From: Acuticoccus mangrovi
GTDB taxonomy: Bacteria > Pseudomonadota > Alphaproteobacteria > Rhizobiales > Amorphaceae
Assembly: GCF_016411865.1 (NCBI RefSeq)
Contig: NZ_JAEKJA010000013.1
Coordinates: 1-64,000, forward strand
Direction of reading: 5' to 3'
DNA length: 64,000 nucleotides
Made by a program: the position numbers and the translations under genes. The notes under the pieces are model-generated. The model did no database searches. It saw only the letters and a program-made list of their open reading frames with translations, and was not told the origin of the DNA. Of this stretch, positions 51,601 to 62,334 are shown piece by piece (the first letter of the stretch is position 1; every line of letters starts with the position of its first letter).

Positions 51601-54037
51601 TGGGCTTCACGCCGAGAAGCGGCGCACCCGTTTCCACCGGCACGGTGAGGGTGTCCGCCACCTGCCGTCCGCCGGGCTCGCGCACGGAGACGGCGACGCG
51701 CGCCTCGAGCGCCCCCGTCGCGTCGCTCGCCTCGGGGATCGGCACGGCAAAGCTCGCGCGGCCGGTGGGGCCGGTGCGCGGCAGGTTGAAGAGCGGCACG
51801 CGCTCCGGCGTGAAGGGCTCGGCGTCGAGGCCGAAGCGGTAGCCCTCGAAGCCGGCGACGCCCGCGGCCTGGCGTAGCGTCACGCTACCCTCGATCATGA
51901 GGTCGGCGGCAGGGGCGCCGTAGAGGAAGTCGGCCGCGAGGCGAGCCTCGAGGCTGCCGCCGGCGTCGACGGTGGTGGCGTCGGAGGTGAGGTCGACGGC
52001 GATGCGCTGGGGCACGAAGTCTTCCACCAGGAAGGTGGTGGTGCCGACGGCGGGACCCTCGGGATCGATGTGCGCCGTCAGCTCCCAGGTGCCGGTGGCG
52101 GCGTTGGTGGTGAGCGGCAGGTCGACGGCGACGCCGCCCGCGTCGTCGGCCCGGGCGGCGATGCGGCGGGAGAGGACGCCGTCGGGGCGGGTGAGCTTGA
52201 GCGTCACCGGCAGCGACAGGGCGACGGCCGTGTCGTCGCGCACGAGCACGGTCGCGTGCACGGTCTCGCCGGCGCGGTAGACGCCGCGCTCGGTGGCGAG
52301 GAAGGCGTCGACCGGCCCCGGCGCGGTACGGCCCGCGACGCCGCGGTCGGTGAGCTCGAAGGCGCCGCCGACGAGGCTGAGGAAGGCATAGTCGTCGCCG
52401 GTGCGGGCGGTGACGACGGCGGGGGCCTGGCCGCCGCTGATGGGCGCGGTGGAGACGAGGCGGGCGTGGCCATCGGCGTCGGTGGTCGCGGTGGCGAGCA
52501 CCTCGTCGTTGCGGGCGAGGAGCGTCACCTCCACGCCGTCGCTGGGCGCGGCGGTGCGCAGCGAGCGCACGAACACGTCGACCGTCCCGTCGGAGGAGAA
52601 GGTGGACAGGCCGATGTCGGAGATGACGAACCACTGCGTCGCCACCTGCTCGGAGCGGTTGGCGAGCTCGGCCGGCACCGCGGTGAGCACGTAGACGCCG
52701 GGCTCGGTGCGCGTCAGCACGGAGTCGACGGGAAAGAGGGTGGTCACCTCCTCGTTGGTGACGGAGGCGACGTCCATCGTGCCCTTCCAGGCGACGGCGC
52801 CGGTCTCGTCGCTGATGTTGTCGACTTGGTAGGGCCAGAGCTGGCTCTTGAAGTCGCCGCTGCGCACCACGTCGGCGAGGTTGCGGTCGTTGATGCGGTA
52901 GAGCGTCAGCTCCAGCTTCGCCGTGTTGATGGTGGTGACGGGGACGCCCTTGGCGGAGGCGGGCAGCACGTAGCGGTTCGATTCGAAGCGGGCGATGGGC
53001 GAGCGGTCACGCACGTAGATGCGGTATTCGCTGGCGCTCGGAAGGGTTTCGCCGACGGTCGAGGGCAGCCCCTCGCGCAGGGTCACGTCGTAGCGCCCGC
53101 CGTGGGAAAGGCCCTCGACGCAGAGCTGCTGGCTGTCGACCGACAGGGTGGGCGAGGCGATGCTGTCCACCGACACGAAGCGCTCGAGGTCCGCCGCCTC
53201 GCCCTTCAGCCCCTCGGAGAACTGGATGCACATGCGCGGGCTCTGCGTGTCGGCGTCGACGGAGTAGTCGAGCACGCGGAAGCCGTGGTTCCGGCGCAGC
53301 GTCTCGAGGCGCTCCACCTCGGCCTGGCTGAGGTTGAGCGTGACGCTCGCCGCCGCCGCCTCGATGGCGGGGCGGAAGAGGTTCTGCCGCTCCAGCGCGC
53401 GCGACAGGGCGGCGAGGGCGCGTCCCTGGTCGATCGGGGTGGTGGCGTCGCGGATCGCGAGATAGGCGGCGGCGCCGGCGAGGCGGTTCGCCTCCACCCG
53501 GTCGGACCAGTTCGGATAGTTGGTGCCGAGGAGGGTGCGCGCGAAGCTCAGCCAGGCGTCGGCGTCGTGGTCGGTGAGGCCGTTCGCGGCGGTGGGGGTG
53601 AGGAGGCCGATCGCCTGTCCCGTGCGGTTCGCGGCGGCGACCTGGGCTTCGAGGCGCGCCGCCTCCGTGGCGACGTCGGACGGGAGGAAGGCGAGGTCGG
53701 GCAGCGGCAACGCGTCGGCCGGAACGCTGTCGCGCACGATGGCCGAGGTGGCGCCCGCATAGGGGGAGGGCGTCGGCTGGGTGTTCTTCAGGAAGCACCA
53801 GCGGGCGCGCTCGTTGTAGGTGAAGGCCTTGCACGCGGTGTCGCCGAGGCAGGCGCTCTCGCATTCGCCGAGCGGAACGCGGCGCAGGGTGCGGTAGTCG
53901 CCGCCCGGAAGGTCCTGCCCAGCGAAACGCTCCAGCGTGCGCTCGGCCTGCGCCGGGGCGGCTGCGAGCGCCAGCAGCGTGGCCCCGATGGCAAGCCGCG
54001 CGATGCGTGCCGCGCGTGTCGTTAGGCCTTCGATCAT
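48659..54037 (-). CDS. Bacterial alpha-2-macroglobulin (YfhM type) with N-terminal PAN domain
   Basis: A 1792-residue exported protease trap. After a signal peptide (about 1-31) comes a PAN/Apple-like Cys-rich module (ECESACLGDTACKAF, then RARWCFLKN), then the macroglobulin domains and the thioester motif GCAEQ near residue 1347, followed by the alpha-hairpin thioester domain and a C-terminal receptor-like domain. YfhM proteins bait and bind proteases in the periplasm and pair with PBP1C for cell-wall repair. There is no lipobox, so the mature form is soluble or anchored by other means. The start at 54037 gives the signal peptide. It diverges from the channel gene. Confidence 0.94.
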   Translation of the reverse strand: MIEGLTTRAARIARLAIGATLLALAAAPAQAERTLERFAGQDLPGGDYRTLRRVPLGECESACLGDTACKAFTYNERARWCFLKNTQPTPSPYAGATSAIVRDSVPADALPLPDLAFLPSDVATEAARLEAQVAAANRTGQAIGLLTPTAANGLTDHDADAWLSFARTLLGTNYPNWSDRVEANRLAGAAAYLAIRDATTPIDQGRALAALSRALERQNLFRPAIEAAAASVTLNLSQAEVERLETLRRNHGFRVLDYSVDADTQSPRMCIQFSEGLKGEAADLERFVSVDSIASPTLSVDSQQLCVEGLSHGGRYDVTLREGLPSTVGETLPSASEYRIYVRDRSPIARFESNRYVLPASAKGVPVTTINTAKLELTLYRINDRNLADVVRSGDFKSQLWPYQVDNISDETGAVAWKGTMDVASVTNEEVTTLFPVDSVLTRTEPGVYVLTAVPAELANRSEQVATQWFVISDIGLSTFSSDGTVDVFVRSLRTAAPSDGVEVTLLARNDEVLATATTDADGHARLVSTAPISGGQAPAVVTARTGDDYAFLSLVGGAFELTDRGVAGRTAPGPVDAFLATERGVYRAGETVHATVLVRDDTAVALSLPVTLKLTRPDGVLSRRIAARADDAGGVAVDLPLTTNAATGTWELTAHIDPEGPAVGTTTFLVEDFVPQRIAVDLTSDATTVDAGGSLEARLAADFLYGAPAADLMIEGSVTLRQAAGVAGFEGYRFGLDAEPFTPERVPLFNLPRTGPTGRASFAVPIPEASDATGALEARVAVSVREPGGRQVADTLTVPVETGAPLLGVKPNFADDRVREGAEASFNIIALDGARARTGAEVEWTLTRIVHSYQWYRRDNSWFYDATERLERVASGTATVGADAPAKVSFPTSWGRYRFEVVDTDNGAVATSTVFSSGWVSTSSSAETPDVLEVHLDKESYAAGETAHLRILPRHAGRALVTVLTGSLRYSTSLDVPAEGAEVALPVRADWAPGAYVAATLFRPADVAGGPPLPQRAVGIAHLAIDTAERRLDVAIDVPEVTAPRQTVSVPVTVTGLAPGETAHLTVAAVDVGILNLTRYEAPDPTEYYLGQRRLAVELRDLYGDLIDAGGAPRGRIRSGGDGIASGTDALPPTEEPVSLFTGVIETDADGTAHATFDVPAFNGTLRVMAIAWNKSQIGNAAADMVVRDPVVVAGSLPRFLAPGDATRMRFDLHNVSGPAGDYTLSVTAAGPIALEPESERFTLAADERTSIEMPLSATGTGEAAIVAHLTGPDGIDLASDYTVVVRPAATPVRAQRRVALAPGNTTTLGADLLEGYDTGASATVSIGSGEIDTAGLVMMLDRFPYGCAEQTVSRALPLLYLNEVAASVGLRNDADIPARIETAIERVVAFQSAAGGFGLWSPGYDMWLTAYVMDFLTRAREAGYQVPRIAFENGLNRLQSTLSYIGDVDGQRGAEIAYATYVLARNGRAAIGDLRYFAEEKLDDFPTGLSRAQLAASLALSGDQPLADRLFQNASFTPAPTGLMDYGTPLRDAAAIVTLAAESRVGEDTVAGLSGLLDGIKARDDDTYSTQEAAWLLLSANATRPAPGSVTLDGAPLEAPLYRALDAAALDAGVTIGNSGTETVAVAATVAGTPLTPLPATESGLTITRTYHGLDGVEVDPSEVAQNTRLVVRLTVQKTEKPAMRIMLTDLLPAGFEIENPRLVGANDVAAMPMASVGQAPEYTEFRDDRFAAAWTLSEGNTFEPITVSYMVRAITPGTFTLPAAEVSDMYQPQYVARTGSGFLAVTPTR

Positions 54038-54102
54038 GATCGCCTCCCTTGTATGCGAGCTATTTTAGCTTGATCGGAAAGGTGTTGGAACGAGGATCGC
54101 GG

Positions 54103-54996
54103 ATGACCGTCACGCATGATGGAGGGCCGAGAGGCCGATGCGCGGCGACACGCGGAAGGACGGCAATGGCGAGAGTTGGCCCAAATACGACGGCACCGGC
54201 ACCGGTGGATCCGGAGGACAGCCGCAGGGTGCGCGCCATCCGGCGGGCGCGCGAGCTCTATTACGGCGCGTCGCCGGCCTCGCGGCGCTTCCGCTTCGCG
54301 CTCCTCACCTTCGACGTGCTGTCGATCGCCTATTTCGTGGCGAGCACGGTGACGTTCACGGCCGCCCACTACCAGTGGCTCGATTTCGTGATCGGCTCGG
54401 TGCTGCTCGTCGACTTTCTCGTGCGCTTCGCGATCGCCCGGCAGCAGCTCCATACCGTGCGCCGGCTGTCCTTCTGGATCGATCTCGTGGTGATCGTGTC
54501 GCTGTTCGGCTCCGCGCTGGTGCCCAATCTCGACTACGCCCGCATCCTGCGCATGATGCGGGTGCTGCGCTCCTACCGCCTGCTCGTGGAGCTGCGGCGC
54601 GACTTCATCACCTTCCGCCAGCAGGAGGAGGTGGTGGAGTCGGCGGTGAACCTCGTCGTCTTCATCTTCATCATGACGTCGATGGTGCTGGTCGTGGAGC
54701 GGGACACCAATCCGGACGTCAACACCTTTCTCGACGCGCTCTATTTCACCGTCGCGACGCTCACCACCACCGGCTTCGGCGACATCGTGCCGACCGGCGC
54801 CGCCGGTCGGCTCCTTTCGATCGTCATCATGGTGTTCGGCGTCGGTCTGTTCGTGCGTCTGATCCAGGCCCTCTTCCGACCCACCAAGGTGAACTACACC
54901 TGCCCCACCTGCGGCCTCGAGCGGCACGATCTCGACGCGGTGCACTGCAAGCATTGCGGGTCGATCGTGAACATCCCGACCGAGGGGGCGGTGTAG
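54103..54996 (+). CDS. Voltage-gated-type potassium channel with C-terminal zinc ribbon
   Basis: A 297-residue membrane protein. Six hydrophobic segments span about 65-250, the fourth followed by the Arg-rich ARILRMMRVLRSYRLLVELR, like a voltage sensor. The pore loop gives the selectivity filter ATLTTTGFGDIVP (near residue 220), i.e. a TTGFGD type filter for potassium. The C-terminus has YTCPTCGLERHD and HCKHCGSIV: two CxxC pairs forming a zinc ribbon in the cytoplasm (about 266-290). The ATG at 54103 has AGGA seven bases before it. Promoters of this gene and the macroglobulin share 65 bases. Confidence 0.9.
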   Translation: MTVTHDGGPRGRCAATRGRTAMARVGPNTTAPAPVDPEDSRRVRAIRRARELYYGASPASRRFRFALLTFDVLSIAYFVASTVTFTAAHYQWLDFVIGSVLLVDFLVRFAIARQQLHTVRRLSFWIDLVVIVSLFGSALVPNLDYARILRMMRVLRSYRLLVELRRDFITFRQQEEVVESAVNLVVFIFIMTSMVLVVERDTNPDVNTFLDALYFTVATLTTTGFGDIVPTGAAGRLLSIVIMVFGVGLFVRLIQALFRPTKVNYTCPTCGLERHDLDAVHCKHCGSIVNIPTEGAV

Positions 54997-55011
54997 GCGG
55001 CCCGCCCGCGC

Positions 55012-55449
55012 TCAATAGCGGACGCGGATGTGGGTGTTCGCCCGGCCATGGCGGCGCACCAGGTTGTAGAGGGTGCGCGCGTTCGCCGGCGACAGGCGCA
55101 CGCAGCCGTGCGAGGCCGGTCGGCCGAGGCTCTTGGTGTAGTAGGTGCCGTGGATCGCATAGCCGCCGCGGAAGAAGATGGCGTTGGGCATCGGCGAGTT
55201 GTTGTACTTGCGCGAGTAGTATTCGCGGTACATCCGCGTCGGCCGATAGGAGCCGGTGGGGGTGCGGTAGCCCTTGCGGCCCGAGGAAATCTTCCACGTA
55301 TAGGCCGGTTGCCCGTTGACGGACACGTACATCCGCTGCGCCGACAGGTCGACGGTGGCGCTGACGCGGTTGGCGTGGGCGGTGGCGGGGGCGAGCAGCG
55401 CCGCCACCACGAGGGCGGCGGCCAGGCAGGCGGCAAAGGGATGACGCAT
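55012..55449 (-). CDS. L,D-transpeptidase (YkuD domain)
   Basis: A 145-residue secreted enzyme. A signal peptide covers about 1-27 (AALVVAALLAPATAHA), and the YkuD domain follows at once, with catalytic His in YAIHGTYYTKSLGRPASHG and the active Cys in HGCVRLSPANA. It forms 3-3 peptidoglycan cross-links or anchors proteins. The ATG at 55449 has GGAG nine bases before it; an in-frame ATG at 55476 is less likely. It converges with the channel gene with only 15 bases between. Confidence 0.9.
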   Translation of the reverse strand: MRHPFAACLAAALVVAALLAPATAHANRVSATVDLSAQRMYVSVNGQPAYTWKISSGRKGYRTPTGSYRPTRMYREYYSRKYNNSPMPNAIFFRGGYAIHGTYYTKSLGRPASHGCVRLSPANARTLYNLVRRHGRANTHIRVRY

Positions 55450-55675
55450 GGCAAAAGTCTCCAAGAAATCGAACACGCCGGCGGCGCAGGGAGAAATGGT
55501 GAGGCGAAACGGGGACCCAGAGCAAAATCAAATGGATGATCGAAACGATTTTCGGCGACGCTGTGACATGGATACGTCGCTATGCCCTCTTCCGGGGCAC
55601 GGCAACAGTATTGAGCATCGATAATGGACCGGCGAGGTAAGAATTTCTCGCCGAGTTCGGTCACGGATGCGTGAA

Positions 55676-56320
55676 CTACTGTCCGGAGCCGGTGTCGGCG
55701 GCGAGGGCGGCGCGGACGAGACGCTCGGCCTGCGGGCCGCCCCAGGGCGCCGCGCCGGCGAGGGTGCCGGCGACGCAGCCGTCCGAGCCCACGAGGAGGG
55801 TCGTGGGCATGCCGAGCGCGAGACCCGCGGTGCGCAGCGAGTTGAAGAGGGCGAGGGTGGGCTCGCGATGATAGGCGAGCGCTTCGGCGTTGGTCTCGGC
55901 GAGGAAGTCTTCCGGCCGGTTCGCGTCGTTGCTGTCGATCGACACCGCCACCACCTCGAACGCATCGCTGCCGAGGCGCTGCTGCAGTTGGGCGAGATCG
56001 GCCATCTCGGCGCGGCAGGGGGCGCACCACGTCGCCCAGAGGTTGAGGAGGATGGTGCGGCCGGCGAAGTCCGACAGGGTGCGCCCGTCGCCGTAAGGCA
56101 GGTCGACGAGGCTGACGGGGGTGGTGGTCTGGAAGGCGGCCATCGGTCCCTCGGCGAGCGGGGCGGTCGCCTTCTGGATCGCCGTGGCGGCGCGGCATTG
56201 CGAGGCGCCGCCCGGACCACTAAAGAGATCCGGCCGCGCGGTGACGAGAACCGCCGCGGCGAACACCATGACGACACCGACCGCGGCCGTGCCGAGGATG
56301 AGCCAACGATGCCGCGCCAC
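55676..56320 (-). CDS. tlpA: TlpA-like membrane-anchored thioredoxin
   Basis: A 214-residue thioredoxin-fold protein with a single N-terminal anchor ([19 protein letters not shown]). The redox site is [13 protein letters not shown] (near residue 101). [13 protein letters not shown] holds the cis-Pro. TlpA-type proteins reduce disulfides in the periplasm, e.g. for cytochrome oxidase assembly. The GTG at 56320 has GGAGG five bases in front and is preferred over longer starts that overlap argH. It diverges from argH. Confidence 0.9.
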   Translation of the reverse strand: MARHRWLILGTAAVGVVMVFAAAVLVTARPDLFSGPGGASQCRAATAIQKATAPLAEGPMAAFQTTTPVSLVDLPYGDGRTLSDFAGRTILLNLWATWCAPCRAEMADLAQLQQRLGSDAFEVVAVSIDSNDANRPEDFLAETNAEALAYHREPTLALFNSLRTAGLALGMPTTLLVGSDGCVAGTLAGAAPWGGPQAERLVRAALAADTGSGQ

Positions 56321-56349
56321 CTGAACCTCCAGTCTGCGTTGAAGCGCCC

Positions 56350-57797
<1,448 letters not shown>

Positions 57798-57801
<4 letters not shown>

Positions 57802-57977
57802 TCCGCGCGGCGCTGCTTCTCGCGATGCTCGCCGCGCTCGCCGCCTGCGGACGGGCCGGCTCGCCCGAACCTCCGCCGGGCTTCAACGCGATCCCCCGCG
57901 CCCCGGTGGACGTGACCGATCCGGACGGGACCACCGCGCCCGACCGCCCCTTCGTGCTCGATCCGATTCTTCAATAA
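57798..57977 (+). CDS. lptM: Small lipoprotein LptM
   Basis: A 59-residue lipoprotein. It begins [21 protein letters not shown]; the lipobox LAAC puts the lipidated Cys at residue 17. The short mature part is Pro-rich ([13 protein letters not shown]) and ends FVLDPILQ. LptM-type proteins promote disulfide maturation of the outer-membrane translocon LptD. The GTG overlaps the argH stop, and the TAA overlaps the lysA ATG. It is too short for most automatic gene calls. Confidence 0.85.
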
Positions 57978-59296
57978 TGCATCATTTCGCCCTGCTGGAT
58001 GGCGTGCTTCACGCCGAGGACGTGCCGCTTCCGGCGATCGCCAAGGCGGTGGGCACGCCGTGCTATATCTACTCGGCGGCGACCTTCGTCCGCCATTATC
58101 GCGTGTTCGCCGGCGCGCTGGCCGCGGCGGGGGTGCCGCACCTCGTCTGCTACGCCATGAAGGCGAACTCCAACCAGGCCGTGCTGTCGCTGCTCGCCCA
58201 CGAGGGGGCGGGGATGGACGTCGTGTCCGGCGGCGAGCTGATGCGGGCGCAGGCGGCGGGCGTGCCGGGCGAGCGCATCGTCTTCTCCGGCGTCGGCAAG
58301 ACCGATGCCGAGCTCGCGGCGGCGCTCGACGCGGGCATCCTCTGCTTCAACGCCGAATCGGAGAGCGAATTGTTCCGCCTCTCCGCCATCGCCGTGGAGA
58401 AGGGGATACGCGCCCCGGTGTCGCTGCGGGTGAACCCCGACGTCGACGCCAAGACCCACGCCAAGATCGCCACCGGCGCGTCGGAGACGAAGTTCGGCAT
58501 CCCGGTGTCGCGGGCGCGCGGGATCTACGCCGAGGCGGCCGCGCTGCCCGGCCTCAAGGTGTCGGGCGTCGACATGCACATCGGCTCGCAGATCACCTCG
58601 CTCGACCCGTTCGGCCACGCCTTCCAGGTGCTCGGTGATCTCCTTGACGCGCTGCGGAGCGATGGGCACGCGATCGACCACATCGATCTCGGCGGCGGCC
58701 TCGGCGTGCCCTACGAGGTGGCGCGGCCCGATCCGCCGCTGCCGGAGGAATATGCCGCGCTCGTCGCCCGTCACGCCAACCGCTTCGGCTGCCGGGTCAT
58801 CCTGGAGCCGGGCCGGATGATCGCCGCCAACGCCGGGATCCTGTTGACCCGGGTGATCCATCGTAAGACCGGCGAGGCGAAGACCTTCCTCGTCGCCGAT
58901 GCGGCGATGAACGACCTCATCCGCCCGACCCTCTACGACGCCCATCACGAGGTGTGGTCGGTGGAGCGTCGGCCGGGGGAGGAGGAGCCCGTGGATATCG
59001 TCGGCCCGGTCTGCGAGACCGGCGACTATCTGGCGCTCGGCCGGCCGATGCCGCCGGTGGAGCGGGGCGACCTCCTCGCCATCATGACGGCGGGGGCCTA
59101 CGGCGCGGTGCAGGCCTCGACCTACAACACGCGCACGCTGGTGCCGGAAGTGCTGGTGTCGGGTCATCGCTTCCACGTCGTCCGGCCGGCCTTCGCCCCG
59201 GCCGAACAGATCGCCCGCGAAAGCGTTCCGGACTGGATCGACGAGGCGTCCGCCGCGGCGGGCTTGCCGGAGGCTTGCGCCGAGGAGCGGCGCTAA
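57977..59296 (+). CDS. lysA: Diaminopimelate decarboxylase
   Basis: A 439-residue PLP enzyme making lysine from meso-diaminopimelate. The Schiff-base Lys is in CYAMKANSNQ (near residue 59). HIGSQIT, DLGGGLGVPY, EPGRMI and the Cys of PVCETGDYLAL (near 344) complete the family signature. It is the third of the coupled genes argH-lptM-lysA. Confidence 0.97.
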   Translation: MHHFALLDGVLHAEDVPLPAIAKAVGTPCYIYSAATFVRHYRVFAGALAAAGVPHLVCYAMKANSNQAVLSLLAHEGAGMDVVSGGELMRAQAAGVPGERIVFSGVGKTDAELAAALDAGILCFNAESESELFRLSAIAVEKGIRAPVSLRVNPDVDAKTHAKIATGASETKFGIPVSRARGIYAEAAALPGLKVSGVDMHIGSQITSLDPFGHAFQVLGDLLDALRSDGHAIDHIDLGGGLGVPYEVARPDPPLPEEYAALVARHANRFGCRVILEPGRMIAANAGILLTRVIHRKTGEAKTFLVADAAMNDLIRPTLYDAHHEVWSVERRPGEEEPVDIVGPVCETGDYLALGRPMPPVERGDLLAIMTAGAYGAVQASTYNTRTLVPEVLVSGHRFHVVRPAFAPAEQIARESVPDWIDEASAAAGLPEACAEERR

Positions 59297-59301
59297 GCCG
59301 C

Positions 59302-59336
59302 GGCCCGGGCGCCGTCGCGCGCGCCGAGCTCGGGCC
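59302..59336 (+). terminator. Hairpin after lysA
   Basis: GGCCCGGGC (59302-59310) and GCTCGGGCC (59328-59336) pair with one mismatch, six bases behind the stop. There is no U-run. The remaining bases to 59569 hold no gene. Confidence 0.35.
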
Positions 59337-59569
59337 GGAGCGCTCGTTGCGCTCATGTTGCAGTGCACTGAGATTGCATCGCTTTCGCTTCGGTGGGGTG
59401 GCTCGTCGCAGCGATTCTGGCGGATTTTCCAGCTCCCGCGGCGGGGGTATCGGCGGCGGCGCACACAAGCGATCGTGAGGGGATGAGGCCGGGAGTGCCT
59501 TGCTGTCACCTCAAACGTCGGTAAGCTCAACCGCTGGTCGCGAGCACCATCGGATGGGGGACGGGGACC

Positions 59570-62083
59570 ATGAACTCTTCGCTCAATCGGCGTCTGACCC
59601 GGCTGATCTTGTCGGCCCGCGCGGCGATCGCGTGGGAGCGCATCTGGCCGGCCGTGGCGCCGATGGTGGGCGTGGTGGTCGTCTTCCTGGCGAGCGCCTG
59701 GATGGGATTGTGGATCGGGTTGCCGAGCCTTGCGAAGATCGCTGGGCTCGCCGCCTTCGCCATCCTGTTCGTGCTCGCCGGCTGGCGCCTCCTGCGCCTC
59801 AGGATGCCGCAGCGCGAGGAAGCGGTGCGGCGGTTGGAGGCCGAGGCCGCGCTCGACCATCGCCCCCTCGGCGCCTACGAGGACGACCTCGCCTCCGGGC
59901 AGGACCCCTTCGCCCAAAGCCTCTGGCGCGAGCACAGGCGCCGCGCCGAGGCCCGCCTCGCGGCGCTTCGCATGTCCCTGCCGCATGCCGATCTCGTGCG
60001 CCACGACCCCTACGCGGTGCGCGCGGCGGTCGGCATCATCGGCTTCATCGGCCTTCTCGTGGGGGCGGGGGCGCTCGCGGAGCGGCTCATCACGCCGTTC
60101 GACTTCAACGATCCCCTCGTCGCCGATGCCGGCCCCGACTTCCGTCTCGACGCCTGGGTCACGCCGCCGGCCTATACCGGCCGCTCGCCGCTCTTCCTGT
60201 CGTCGGCGACGCGGGTGGAGACCGGCAACGGCATCCGCGTTCCCGCCGGCTCCGTGCTCACGGTGCGCAGCCAGGGCGCCGGCGCCGTCAGCATGACCGT
60301 CTCCGACGGGAAGGGCGTCCATGCGGCGGCGATGCAGCCGGTCGGCGAGGCGGGCGAGGGCGAGGTGGTGGCCCGCGAGGGCAACGTGACCATCGACGGG
60401 ACGACCGCCGTCGAGGTGACGCGCGACGGGCATGCGCTCGAGGGATGGCAGTTCGTCGCCGACGACGATCTGCCGCCCACCGTGCAGTTCGCCGAGGCGC
60501 CGCTCACCAACGACCGCAACGGCTTCGAGCTGCGCTACCAGCTCGACGACGACTACGGCATCGCGTCGGCGGAGGCCGTGGTGCATCCGATCGAGGCGCC
60601 GAAGGGGGGGCGCCCGCTGGTGGAAGATCCGAGCTTCGCGCTGACCTTGCCGGGCGGATCGGGCATGCGCGGTTCGGCGCGGACGGTGCAAGACCTGTCG
60701 AGCCACCCCTACGCCGGTCGCGAGGTGTCCATCACGCTGACGGCGACGGACGGCGTCGGCCAGACCGGCGAGAGCGCGCCCGCGATCTTCCGCCTTCCCG
60801 CGCGCGTCTTCACCAACCCGATGGCGAAGGCCATCGTGGAGCAGCGCGCGATCCTCGCCATGGACGCGGAGGCCCAGCCCCGGGTGATCGACGCGATGGA
60901 TCTCCTGTTGCTGACGCCGCAGGACGTCGGCAGCGCCGGCGCCTTCCTCGCCGTGCGCGCCGCCTACGACGATCTCGTCGCCGCCCACACGGACGACGAG
61001 CTGCGCGACATGCTCCAGAAGATGTGGGAGCTCGCGCTGATGCTCGAGGACGACGGCATGAGCGACGTGGAGCGCGCCTTGCAGGCCGCTCAGGAGCGCT
61101 TGCGCCAGGCGCTGGAGGACGGCGCTTCGGAGGAGGAGATCGCCCGCCTGACGCAGGAGCTGCGCGAGGCGATGATGCGCTACATGCAGGCCCTCGCCGA
61201 GCGGATGCAGAACCAGCCGCCGCAGCAGATGGACCCCAACGCCCAGCAGCTCACCCAGAACGACCTCGACCAGATGCTTCAGCGCATCGAGGAGCTCGCC
61301 CGGCAAGGCCGCCAGGAGGAGGCCGAGGCGCTGCTCTCGGAGCTGCAGCAGATGATGCAGAACCTGCAGATGGCCCAGCGCGGTCAGGGTCAGCAGGGCG
61401 GCGACCCGATGGGCGAGGACGGCCGCACCCTCGACCAGCTCGGCCGCATGATCCAGCGCCAGCAGCAGCTCATGGACGAAACCTACGGGATGAACCAGGG
61501 CGAGAACGGGCAGGACGGCCGCTTCGGCGACCGCCAGCAGCGTCGCGGCCAAGGCGGTGAGAGGGGCGAGGGCCAACAGATGAGCCCGTCGGAGCGGGCC
61601 GAGGCGATGCGGCGGCTGCAGCAGCAGCAGTCGGAGCTCCGCTCCGAGCTCGAGGAGCTGATGCGGCGCCTCGAGGAGCAGGGCTTCGAGCCGGGCGAAC
61701 GGCTCGGCGACGCCGAAGGCTCCATGGGCGAGGCCGGTGAGGCGCTCGGCAACTCCGAGCCCGGCCAGGCGGTGGACGACCAGTCCGACGCCCTCCAGGC
61801 GCTGCGCGAAGGGGCGCAGAGCATGGCCCAGCAGCTCGCCGAAGCGCGTCAGCCCGGTGGCGGCGGGCCCGAGGACACCGGCGCCCCGCGGCAGGGTCCG
61901 GGCCGCGATCCGCTCGGACGCGCCCGCCGGGAAGGCTCCTACGCCGACACCCGCCGTCTCGGCATTCCCGACGAGATCGAGAGCCAGCGGGCCCGCCAGA
62001 TCCTGCAGGAGTTGCGCAAGCGCCTCGGCGACATGAACCTGCCCCGCCTCGAACGCGACTATCTGGAGCGCCTCCTCCCCTGA
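59570..62083 (+). CDS. TIGR02302 family membrane protein (DUF4175)
   Basis: An 837-residue protein with membrane helices near residues 28-50, 55-73 and 150-172, then a large periplasmic part. The first periplasmic domain is beta-rich (DFRLDAWVTPPAYTGRSPLF onward). From about 520 to 790 it is a Gln-, Met- and Glu-rich helical region (ELLSELQQMMQNLQMAQRGQ type), probably coiled coil. Function unknown; it is confined to alphaproteobacteria and sits between lysA and ftsE, hinting at an envelope role. Confidence 0.9.
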   Translation: MNSSLNRRLTRLILSARAAIAWERIWPAVAPMVGVVVVFLASAWMGLWIGLPSLAKIAGLAAFAILFVLAGWRLLRLRMPQREEAVRRLEAEAALDHRPLGAYEDDLASGQDPFAQSLWREHRRRAEARLAALRMSLPHADLVRHDPYAVRAAVGIIGFIGLLVGAGALAERLITPFDFNDPLVADAGPDFRLDAWVTPPAYTGRSPLFLSSATRVETGNGIRVPAGSVLTVRSQGAGAVSMTVSDGKGVHAAAMQPVGEAGEGEVVAREGNVTIDGTTAVEVTRDGHALEGWQFVADDDLPPTVQFAEAPLTNDRNGFELRYQLDDDYGIASAEAVVHPIEAPKGGRPLVEDPSFALTLPGGSGMRGSARTVQDLSSHPYAGREVSITLTATDGVGQTGESAPAIFRLPARVFTNPMAKAIVEQRAILAMDAEAQPRVIDAMDLLLLTPQDVGSAGAFLAVRAAYDDLVAAHTDDELRDMLQKMWELALMLEDDGMSDVERALQAAQERLRQALEDGASEEEIARLTQELREAMMRYMQALAERMQNQPPQQMDPNAQQLTQNDLDQMLQRIEELARQGRQEEAEALLSELQQMMQNLQMAQRGQGQQGGDPMGEDGRTLDQLGRMIQRQQQLMDETYGMNQGENGQDGRFGDRQQRRGQGGERGEGQQMSPSERAEAMRRLQQQQSELRSELEELMRRLEEQGFEPGERLGDAEGSMGEAGEALGNSEPGQAVDDQSDALQALREGAQSMAQQLAEARQPGGGGPEDTGAPRQGPGRDPLGRARREGSYADTRRLGIPDEIESQRARQILQELRKRLGDMNLPRLERDYLERLLP

Positions 62084-62334
62084 GCCGCTTCGGGGGCCTG
62101 TGCGGCCGGGCGGATCGGCCGCGTGGCGGGGCTCCCTTCGCCGGCCGCCGCTTGCTCCCGTGCCGTCGTCGTGCGAGAGGGCACGAGGATCGTGGAATTC
62201 GCACCGCTTTCGCGGTTGCGGGCGCAAGCCGTGCTAGTCTGACATTTCCCGATGGACGGGTCGCGAGGGACCCGCGACGATAGCGCACGGCATCCTCGGC
62301 AGCGGGGGCGGACGGGACGCAAGGAGGTCACCGC

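Noticed and set aside
57971-62227. A minus-strand open frame of 1418 codons opposite lysA and the TIGR02302 gene
   Set aside because: It mirrors two well-supported genes, has His/Arg/Gly-biased composition and no recognisable domain; long antisense frames are expected at this GC content.
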